From JBCDIQ01 sp039024295 (lineage in GTDB: Bacteria > Bacteroidota > Bacteroidia > J057): DNA of 5,057 nucleotides. Made by a program: the position numbers and the translations under genes. Shown piece after piece: positions 1 through 5,057 of this stretch. A model generated the notes under the pieces. It made no database searches. It was given only the letters and a program-made list of their open reading frames with translations, and was not told the origin of the DNA. Each line of letters starts with the position of its first letter. Position 1 is the first letter of the stretch. The stretch spans positions 1 through 5,057 of the forward strand of contig JBCDIQ010000400.1 in the NCBI GenBank assembly GCA_039024295.1. Direction: 5' to 3'.

Positions 1-2739
1 ATCGGCTTGCCACAGCTCTACGGTGTAGTTTCCAGTCAGTGCCAAAGGCCCCTCATTAGGATTGCTGTAACGGCCCGTCTTGGGCTTTTTGATGTTGATC
101 GGCGTAGTAGGCGGATAGCGCAAATTCCAGGTTACCCGCTGGATACCTTTGCCAGCAGGCTGCTTGATTTTGCGCACTTCATTGCCCGCTTCATCTTTTA
201 CGATAAACAATAAATAGGCTTTTTCATAGGTATCCTCAGCCACGAACTCTTCGTAGGTGGGGTAGTCAATGTCCTTGCCTTCCTTCTTGGCTTCCCGCTC
301 TTTTTCCTGGCGTTGCTCCTTCGGTGATTTAGACTTCTCTTTCACGAAGTAGGTAAAGGTAGCACCGAATGCAGGATTGGGTGCAGCATACATGGAAGCA
401 CCCTGGCTGCCTACGCCACGAAGTCCCAGTGGGTTGGATTCGATATACGCCAATGCAGGCTTGATCGGGAAGATGCTCGCATCTTTTTCCAGGTCTTCCT
501 TGGTCAGTTTTCTCAATGGGCTGTAATCATCCAGGATGTAAAAGCCACGACCAAAGGTCCCCAACACCAAGTCATTTTCCCGCTTTTGAATGGCCATGTC
601 GCGGATACAGATGGTCGGCAGGCCAGCACCTAGCTTTACCCAGTTTTCGCCGCCATTCACGCTGACGTAGCAACCGAATTCGGTTCCCGCAAACATCAGC
701 ATAGGATCGACATGGTCCTCTGCTACAGAATACACCGTGCCCCGTTCCGGCAGGTCATGCTGGATGGCTGTCCAGGTATTTCCCTTATCGGTACTCTTTA
801 GCAGATACGGCTTGAAGTCTCCTTTTTTATGGTTATTGAATGCGGCGTACACCACATTTTCATCGTGCTGAGATGCCCACAACATGTTGACGTAGGTCAT
901 TTCAGGCACGCCGGGGAAGGATGCCTGTTTGCGCCAGGTTTTCCCGCCATCTTCAGATACCTGAACCAGTCCATCATCGGTCCCGGCATACAGCAGGTCG
1001 GCGTTTTTCGGCGATTGGTCAAAGGCCACGATGTTTCCATAAATGGTGGTAGACTTATTCTTCATCACCACATCTGGAGACTGCACCTCCCCCATCACTT
1101 TCAATTTATTCCGGTCAATTTGCCGTGTCAGGTCGGGAGAGATCGCCTCCCAACTGTTGCCACGATCGGTGGTTTTGAACACCTTATTGGCACAGAAGAA
1201 CAGGGTCTTGGGGTCGTGAGGCGAAATCAAAAGGGGTGCGTCCCAATTCCAACGGAAGGCCGCTTCACCTTTTCCGGGCTGGGGCTTGATGCCGATTCGT
1301 TCGCCAGATTTCCGGTCAAACCGGATCAACCCGCCGTACTGCCATTGGGCATAAATGATGTCAGGGTTGGTGGGATCAACCTGCGTCTCGTATCCATCTC
1401 CTCCAACCGTGATGTACCAATCCGAATTCAGGATACCTGCATTGTTGATCGACCTGGAGGGACCTGCCTGAGAGTTGTTGTCCTGCGTACCGCCGAATAC
1501 GTTGTAAAACGGGGTATCATAATCGATGGACACCTTGTAAAACTGGGTAATCGGCAGATTTGCTTTGTATTCCCACGTTTTGGCGTGGTCATAGGTCTCA
1601 TAGATACCGCCATCACAGCCTACGATCCAATGGTCGGTATTCGTCGGATTGATCCAGATGCAGTGGTTGTCGACGTGCTTCTGTTTTTCTCCGGTTTTCG
1701 CAAAGGTTTTTCCGCCGTCTATCGTATGGTGCAGCCAGGTATTCATGCTGAACACCTTGTCTACATCATGCGGATCACAATAGATTTCCTGGTAATAGTT
1801 TCCGGAGGTTTTGTACTTGCTGCGCTTCTCCCAGTAGGCTCCTTTATTGGTCGAACGGAAAAACCCGCTGCTGTCATTTTCGGCTTCAAGGATCGCGTAC
1901 ACCACGTTGGCATCCGCCGGAGAAATGGCCAAGCCGATTCGCCCCATTCTTCCTTTCGGTAGTCCACTCTTTAACTCTTTCCAGTTTGCACCTCCATCGG
2001 TGGTTTTGTAAATCCCGCTTTCGGGTCCTCCTCCGATGTAGGTAAATACATGTCGTCTTCTCTGATGGGTGGCAACATAGAGGATGTCAGGATCGGTTGG
2101 GTCCATGACCAGATCAGCCGCTCCGGTTTTCTCGGAGATAAAATGAATTTGCTCCCAGTTCTGGCCTCCATCGGTGGTTTTGTATACGCCACGATCTCCG
2201 CCATCAGACCACAACGGTCCATAGGCGGCCACATAGACAACATCCGAATTGCGGGGATCAACGATGATATCCGAGATATGCTCCGAATGCTTCAAGCCCA
2301 TGTTTTTCCAGGACTTGCCTCCATCGGTGGATTTGTATACGCCGTCTCCATATCCCACAGATCGCTGGTTGTTGTTTTCACCGGTGCCCACCCAAATCGT
2401 GGTGGATTGATTGGGGTCAATGGTCACACACCCAACAGAATAGGATGCCTGCCCATCAAAAATGGGTTTGTAGGTTACGCCGTGATTGGTGGTCTTCCAT
2501 ACGCCACCAGAAGCAACTGCCACATAATATTCATTGGTATTCTCGGGATTCACCGCAATATCCGCTATCCGGCCCGAGGTCAAGGCAGGGCCAATGCTTC
2601 GGAATTTCAGTCCACTGAGTTGGCCGGAGTTCAGCCAATATTTTTCGGACTCCTCTTCTTTATCTTTTTTCTTCTGGGCAAAAATGCTGGTAGCTGAGAT
2701 AGCTAAAATCAGAAGGAGGGTAAGGTGCTTTAATTTCAT
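1..2739 (-). CDS. Secreted Asp-box (BNR/VPS10-sortilin-type) beta-propeller protein, C-terminus cut by window edge
   Basis: The reverse strand is open from ATG at 2739-2737 to base 1: 913 codons without a stop, so the C-terminus lies outside. Residues 1-21 are a signal peptide (MKLKH, hydrophobic core, SIFA before Q22), so the protein is exported. A Lys/Glu-rich stretch follows, then a propeller region of about 700 residues. Its Asp-box motifs (S/T-x-D-x-G-x-x-W) start near residues 83, 137, 188, 246, 296, 339, 382, 523, 595, 649 and 693; the first and several middle ones are degenerate. FGGTQDNNS (415-423), GGDGYETQ (446-453) and the LGTFGRGFYILDDY block near 725-740 are typical of the large Bacteroidota proteins annotated as 'glycosyl hydrolase' or 'VPS10 domain-containing'. 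A highly charged linker (about 797-832) precedes a beta-rich C-terminal part that is still running at the edge (GNYTVELWQAD). Relatives are roughly 1,050-1,100 residues, so perhaps 150-200 are missing. Asp-boxes shape the fold and are not catalytic. No glycosidase active site is visible, so the substrate is unknown and the 'hydrolase' name is unsupported. The start is chosen because the signal peptide begins there; no Shine-Dalgarno is present. Confidence 0.93.
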   Translation of the reverse strand, partial: MKLKHLTLLLILAISATSIFAQKKKDKEEESEKYWLNSGQLSGLKFRSIGPALTSGRIADIAVNPENTNEYYVAVASGGVWKTTNHGVTYKPIFDGQASYSVGCVTIDPNQSTTIWVGTGENNNQRSVGYGDGVYKSTDGGKSWKNMGLKHSEHISDIIVDPRNSDVVYVAAYGPLWSDGGDRGVYKTTDGGQNWEQIHFISEKTGAADLVMDPTDPDILYVATHQRRRHVFTYIGGGPESGIYKTTDGGANWKELKSGLPKGRMGRIGLAISPADANVVYAILEAENDSSGFFRSTNKGAYWEKRSKYKTSGNYYQEIYCDPHDVDKVFSMNTWLHHTIDGGKTFAKTGEKQKHVDNHCIWINPTNTDHWIVGCDGGIYETYDHAKTWEYKANLPITQFYKVSIDYDTPFYNVFGGTQDNNSQAGPSRSINNAGILNSDWYITVGGDGYETQVDPTNPDIIYAQWQYGGLIRFDRKSGERIGIKPQPGKGEAAFRWNWDAPLLISPHDPKTLFFCANKVFKTTDRGNSWEAISPDLTRQIDRNKLKVMGEVQSPDVVMKNKSTTIYGNIVAFDQSPKNADLLYAGTDDGLVQVSEDGGKTWRKQASFPGVPEMTYVNMLWASQHDENVVYAAFNNHKKGDFKPYLLKSTDKGNTWTAIQHDLPERGTVYSVAEDHVDPMLMFAGTEFGCYVSVNGGENWVKLGAGLPTICIRDMAIQKRENDLVLGTFGRGFYILDDYSPLRKLTKEDLEKDASIFPIKPALAYIESNPLGLRGVGSQGASMYAAPNPAFGATFTYFVKEKSKSPKEQRQEKEREAKKEGKDIDYPTYEEFVAEDTYEKAYLLFIVKDEAGNEVRKIKQPAGKGIQRVTWNLRYPPTTPINIKKPKTGRYSNPNEGPLALTGNYTVELWQAD
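1991..2337 (-). repeat. Near-identical 20-base repeats encoding successive Asp-boxes
   Basis: The plus-strand string cctccatcggtggttttgta occurs at 1991-2010 and 2165-2184, and with one change (t to a) at 2318-2337. Read on the coding strand these are the Y-K-T/S-T-D-G-G cores of three neighbouring propeller blades, spaced 174 and 153 bases apart. They belong to the protein repeat and are not a mobile or intergenic element. Their DNA-level similarity exceeds what the protein motif alone requires, which suggests recent blade duplication or gene conversion. Confidence 0.8.
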
Positions 2740-2789
2740 TTCAAGGATGTTATATTTTGCAGAATGTGGTGCATCAAAATTTAGGAAAT

Positions 2790-2797
2790 CAAAAATA
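2790..2797 (-). promoter_or_regulatory. Possible Bacteroidota -7 promoter element for the propeller gene
   Basis: On the minus strand these bases read TATTTTTG, a full match to the Bacteroidota sigma-ABfr -7 consensus TAnnTTTG, about 50 bases upstream of the ATG at 2739. No TTTG -33 box sits at the usual spacing; the nearest clear TTTG is about 34 bases upstream. The region is AT-rich, so a chance match is quite possible. Confidence 0.3.
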
Positions 2798-2898
2798 TGC
2801 ATAAAATGCTATGTTTTGAAATCGCCGGGGTCAAAGGGAAGGAATTTGTACTCTTATTGTTATCAATATGGTCAAATGATTTTGCTACCTTCCAAATA

Positions 2899-3123
2899 AT
2901 GAAAAAGTGACTTCTAATAGCCTTTTTCTTCTCTCCACTTCTTGTATTTGCAGAAGGGCAAAACGGGTTGATTCTTTTTTTTGACCTGATTGACCTTGTT
3001 AAGGTATTGAGTATTGGGGTTGCCGTGGTTTTCTTGTCTATCATAAGGCTACGTAGTCAATCAACCGTGCTATACTTAACCCCAGATTCTTCCTGGTATT
3101 CTTTGGGAGCATGGTCCCGTTAA
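2899..3123 (+). pseudogene. Remnant of a small signal-peptide/membrane protein gene with TGA at codon 4
   Basis: ATG AAA AAG at 2899-2907 is followed by TGA (2908-2910), and the same frame then stays open for 70 codons to TAA at 3121-3123. Read through the stop, it begins MKK-x-LLIAFFFSPLLVFAEG, a convincing signal peptide with a cleavage site after FA. A second hydrophobic stretch follows (VLSIGVAVVFLSII, about 3007-3048), then a basic RLRSQ. One base change (TGA to AGA or CGA) would restore it, so a nonsense mutation is the simplest reading. A weak -7-like TGATTTTG lies at 2877-2884. The last part of the frame (3057 onward) overlaps DUF1772 coding sequence in another frame and is probably not original. 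I do not recognise the protein. The whole frame could also be a chance opening in AT-rich DNA. Confidence 0.4.
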
Positions 3124-3410
3124 GTATCGCTAGCATCTATGAATTCAATTCCAATAAAGCTGTTTTTTGGTTGATGCTTGCGGCTTACATTGTCTATTTC
3201 CTAGGAACTGTGGGTGTAACGAGTCTTGGCAATGTCCCGCTAAACAATCAACTAGATGCCCTAAATCTTTCAGAATTAAGTCAAGTGAAAATGGCTGAAT
3301 TCAGGTCATTTTATGAGCAAAAATGGAATCGCTTGCATTTAATAAGGACAATTTTTGCTGTCCTGGCTTTCATGCTCTCAATTGCCGCTTTACTTTTTGA
3401 CAAAAAATAA
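3057..3410 (+). pseudogene. 5'-truncated DUF1772 (anthrone oxygenase-like) integral membrane protein
   Basis: The clear open frame from ATG 3111 to TAA 3410 gives 99 residues. It has two membrane segments (about 17-37 and 77-96 from that ATG) and the family's hallmark blocks: LGNVPLNNQLD (39-49) and YEQKWNRLHLIRT (68-80). The same frame remains family-like for 18 codons upstream of the ATG (SINRAILNPRFFLVFFGS, 3057-3110), a typical DUF1772 segment that usually follows a first helix of about 50 residues. That helix is absent: TAG stands at 3054-3056 and no family-like sequence lies before it in any frame. The original gene therefore began further upstream, and the Met at 3111 is internal. Full-length members have about 150-165 residues; about two thirds survive. 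DUF1772 proteins are small membrane proteins, and fungal relatives oxidise anthrones, but the bacterial role is mostly unknown. A short product from 3111 cannot be excluded; I judge the gene broken. Confidence 0.72.
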
Positions 3411-3455
3411 ATGACCATATAGAACTGGATTGTGAATCCATTACAGCAAGGTAAC

Positions 3456-3492
3456 AATCGGAGGCACTTACAAGCAGGGCTTCCGATTTTTT
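3456..3492 (+). terminator. Rho-independent terminator after the DUF1772 remnant
   Basis: The arms AATCGGAGGC (3456-3465) and GCTTCCGATT (3479-3488) pair over ten positions with a single G-U, closing a 13-base loop. The 3' arm runs into T3487-3492. It lies 46 bases after the DUF1772 stop, where that gene's terminator would be expected, which supports a once-functional gene here. Confidence 0.75.
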
Positions 3493-3664
3493 ATGCTTGG
3501 GAAACCTACGGAATATGTAGCGTCAATTACTTGGAGATTTGAGGAAATATCGCCAAAATTACATATTAAATTTTTCATATGTTTAGGGCAGGGATTTTTA
3601 AGGTTAGCAATTCCTCTAACCCCCGAAGATTCACTCCCTATGGTCCTCAGTTAAGTTTTTGCTC
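3493..3664 (+). other. Leader/intergenic region before the thioredoxin lipoprotein gene
   Basis: This 172-base gap must hold the promoter of the downstream gene, because a terminator closes the upstream unit. No good TTTG / TAnnTTTG pair is visible; TATGTTTA around 3578-3585 is only a one-mismatch -7. A small hairpin with six-base arms, GGTTAG (3602-3607) and CTAACC (3616-3621), and an eight-base loop sits about 45 bases before the ATG. No Shine-Dalgarno precedes the start. I recognise no known riboswitch. Confidence 0.4.
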
Positions 3665-4792
3665 ATGAAACATAAAGATATATTCAAGCTTTTGGCTCTC
3701 CTGTGTCTGGCTACAGTTGTTTTTTCATGCGAGACAAAGGATCCAAACGAACCCAATTTCCACCTCTCACTTGATTTGAAGGGGTTTGAGGATAGCACTA
3801 CATTTTACCTGGTTGATTTAGATAAACTTGAACCTATTGATTCAACCAACCTGATGAATGGGCAACTAACATTTGAGGGAAAAATAGACAACCCAATTAG
3901 TGCCAAAATTAAGACCGTTGATAATAAATACCTGGTTCTTTGGATAGAGCAGGGAACGATTAATGTTAATGGTACCTATGAGGATTTTGGTAATTCAAAC
4001 ATTACTGGCTCCCCCTTAAATGCTGTGATGACGAAATATCGGGATCAACAGAGCAAGTTGCAATCCCAGAGAGAAACGCTCATGCAGCAAATGTTTCAAC
4101 TGATGAACTCCCAGGAAGAAGATGCACAAGAAAAATTCCAAGGCTTAAGTCAGCAGGTAAAGCAAATTGATCAGGAAGTATTTGAGATGAGGATCAATGG
4201 AATTGTCAATGAGCCTCCATCTTATTATACCATTCAAGAGCTCTTTTTCCTGCGCAATGACTTTACCAAAGACTCGCTAAAATCACTATTTGATAAATTT
4301 CCTGAATCGCTCAAAAATACAAAGTATGGGCAGGTTATCGATACCTATATCCAGAATAAGCCATTATCTGTAGGGGACCAATATGCTGATATTGAGGGGA
4401 TAAATATCGCTGGAGATGTAGTAAAGCTATCCAAATTTAATGGCAAATATGTCCTGCTGGACTTTTGGGCATCGTGGTGCAGGCCCTGCAGACAGGAGCA
4501 CCCAAACCTTGTGAAAGCCTACGAGAAATACAATGGCGATGGATTTGAAATATTCAGCTTTTCAATTGACAACAACAAAAGTGACTGGACACGAGCCATA
4601 GAAAAAGACTCTTTAATTTGGACGAATGTCATTGATGAAAACGGCAGGTACAGTAAGATGTCCGCCCTTTATGGCGTACGGGCCATTCCTGCTTCTTTTT
4701 TGATCAACCCAGAAGGGAAAATTATCGCTACAGGTTTGAGAGGGGATAAATTAGAAGAAAGACTGGCCAGTGAATTCGGCAAAAGTGGATGA
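3665..4792 (+). CDS. TlpA/ResA-type thiol-disulfide oxidoreductase lipoprotein with DUF4369-like N-terminus
   Basis: The gene encodes 375 residues. ATG 3665 is preferred over an in-frame TTG two codons earlier because MKHKDIFK begins a normal lipoprotein signal. The lipobox is VFSC, making C22 the lipidated residue, so the protein should be membrane-anchored and face the periplasm or cell surface. Residues about 32-118 are beta-rich and look like the DUF4369 domain common in Bacteroidota. About 121-175 is a Gln/Glu/Met-rich helix, possibly a coiled coil. From about 238 comes a TlpA-like thioredoxin fold: FWASWCRPC carries the redox pair C272 and C275, and the cis-proline lies at IP (341-342) in VRAIPASFLINPEGKII. 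All key catalytic parts are present, so it should be an active periplasmic dithiol/disulfide exchanger. The ResA/TlpA family usually reduces apocytochrome c or other exported cysteine proteins, but the partner here cannot be told. DUF4369 fusions are generally of unknown specificity. It is flanked by terminators on both sides, so it is probably monocistronic. Domain edges are estimates. Confidence 0.94.
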   Translation: MKHKDIFKLLALLCLATVVFSCETKDPNEPNFHLSLDLKGFEDSTTFYLVDLDKLEPIDSTNLMNGQLTFEGKIDNPISAKIKTVDNKYLVLWIEQGTINVNGTYEDFGNSNITGSPLNAVMTKYRDQQSKLQSQRETLMQQMFQLMNSQEEDAQEKFQGLSQQVKQIDQEVFEMRINGIVNEPPSYYTIQELFFLRNDFTKDSLKSLFDKFPESLKNTKYGQVIDTYIQNKPLSVGDQYADIEGINIAGDVVKLSKFNGKYVLLDFWASWCRPCRQEHPNLVKAYEKYNGDGFEIFSFSIDNNKSDWTRAIEKDSLIWTNVIDENGRYSKMSALYGVRAIPASFLINPEGKIIATGLRGDKLEERLASEFGKSG

Positions 4793-4877
4793 TAAAATGA
4801 ACAACATTGAAGTACTCCTATTAAACACTGAATTAGGGTAATTCATTAGTCAAAAGATACCATCTCAACACGGATAT

Positions 4878-4909
4878 TGGTAGGTAAAGGGATCGACCTA
4901 CCATTTTTT
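4878..4909 (+). terminator. Rho-independent terminator of the thioredoxin lipoprotein gene
   Basis: A perfect eight-base stem, TGGTAGGT (4878-4885) with ACCTACCA (4896-4903), closes a ten-base loop and is followed at once by T4904-4909. It lies 85 bases after the stop codon. The opposite strand has no T-run after the stem, so it works only for plus-strand transcripts. Confidence 0.85.
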
Positions 4910-4943
4910 CTTCATTAGAACTTGCCTTTTTGCTAAAAAATAT

Positions 4944-4959
4944 AGTATTTAAAAATACT
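4944..4959. repeat. Inverted repeat AGTATTT-AA-AAATACT
   Basis: Seven-base arms with a two-base centre form a near-perfect dyad. The outer arms ACTTGC (4920-4925) and GCAAGT (4964-4969) enclose it. A dyad this compact could be a binding site for a dimeric regulator of a gene to the right, but AT-rich DNA gives such dyads often, and no second copy is seen. Confidence 0.35.
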
Positions 4960-4981
4960 TACTGCAAGTGCTTTAGATTTC

Positions 4982-5009
4982 TTATTGAGTTCATTAGCCT
5001 ATTCAATAA
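4982..5009. repeat. Weak hairpin in AT-rich tail
   Basis: TTATTGAGT (4982-4990) can pair with ATTCAATAA (5001-5009) over nine positions with one G-U and a ten-base loop. The stem is almost entirely A-T, and no T-run follows on either strand, so it is a poor terminator. Its function, if any, is unknown. Confidence 0.25.
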
Positions 5010-5057
5010 CTTAAAAGATCAAGTATTATGCTAAATCGTTAGTTTACTACTATTTAC

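Larger units (their letters stand above)
4910..5057. other. AT-rich gene-free tail with short inverted repeats
   Basis: No credible coding frame is seen on either strand. Base composition is strongly AT (15 G+C in the 60 bases 4921-4980). It contains a near-palindrome at 4944-4959, distant six-base arms around it (4920-4925 with 4964-4969), and a weak hairpin at 4982-5009. It may be upstream DNA of a gene beyond the right edge. No clear promoter pair could be identified. Confidence 0.5.

Noticed and set aside
829..1962. Long open frame of 377 codons on the plus strand
   Set aside because: It is exactly antisense and codon-aligned to the propeller gene. It is open because the sense gene rarely uses TTA, CTA and TCA. 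Its translation has no domain features, and the minus strand carries a signal peptide and regular Asp-boxes over the same bases.
2050..2697. Plus-strand open frame of 215 codons with repeated GLASIGGFVYA-like strings
   Set aside because: The apparent repeats are the reverse reading of the Asp-box codons. It is a shadow of the propeller gene.
2781..3044. Minus-strand open frame of 87 codons
   Set aside because: It has no recognisable domain, signal or start context. It lies antisense to the signal-peptide remnant and covers the likely promoter region of the propeller gene.
2899..3410. A single DUF1772 gene disrupted by one frameshift
   Set aside because: The translation of 2911-3050 (LLIAFFFSPLLVFAEGQNG onward) has a signal-peptide pattern and does not resemble the DUF1772 first helix, so a frameshift alone does not join the two parts.
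3659..3664. TTG at 3659 as the start of the lipoprotein gene
   Set aside because: ATG follows two codons later and begins a standard lipoprotein signal (MKHK then hydrophobic core). TTG adds only two residues and has no supporting ribosome site.
4797..4841. Possible 14-codon peptide (MNNIEVLLLNTELG) just after the lipoprotein gene
   Set aside because: It is too short to judge, has no ribosome site, and is expected by chance in the 3' untranslated stretch before the terminator.
1..5057. CRISPR array, tRNA or rRNA gene, insertion sequence, defence or biosynthetic system
   Set aside because: I saw no regularly spaced non-coding repeats, cloverleaf or T-loop patterns, transposase motifs, or clustered enzyme genes on either strand.

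Overview
The window looks like ordinary chromosomal DNA of a Bacteroidota bacterium, probably a Cytophagia- or Saprospiria-type lineage. The evidence is the gene content: a very large secreted Asp-box/VPS10-type beta-propeller protein, and a lipoprotein with a DUF4369-like N-terminus fused to a TlpA-type thioredoxin domain. Both are common in that phylum. Neither start codon has a Shine-Dalgarno sequence, which is also usual there. The exact lineage cannot be fixed from this sequence.

Layout. Positions 1-2739 are one minus-strand gene, open over its whole visible length (913 codons) and cut by the left edge. It encodes an exported multi-bladed propeller protein with about eleven Asp-box repeats. 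Positions 2740-2898 are its upstream region, with a possible Bacteroidota-type -7 element. Positions 2899-3410 hold two plus-strand gene remnants that overlap at a probable rearrangement point. The first is a signal-peptide/membrane fragment interrupted by TGA at codon 4. The second is the C-terminal two thirds of a DUF1772 (anthrone-oxygenase-like) membrane protein that has lost its normal start. A good intrinsic terminator follows at 3456-3492. After a leader of about 170 bases, positions 3665-4792 encode an intact 375-residue thiol-disulfide oxidoreductase lipoprotein, closed by a second intrinsic terminator at 4878-4909. The last 150 bases are AT-rich and gene-free, with short inverted repeats.

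The two intact genes are divergent and separated by the decayed segment, so each is probably its own transcription unit. Both products leave the cytoplasm, but nothing in the sequence ties them to one pathway. I see no rRNA, tRNA, CRISPR array, transposase or defence system. I also see no convincing undescribed system. The most informative part is the decayed 2.9-3.4 kb segment.
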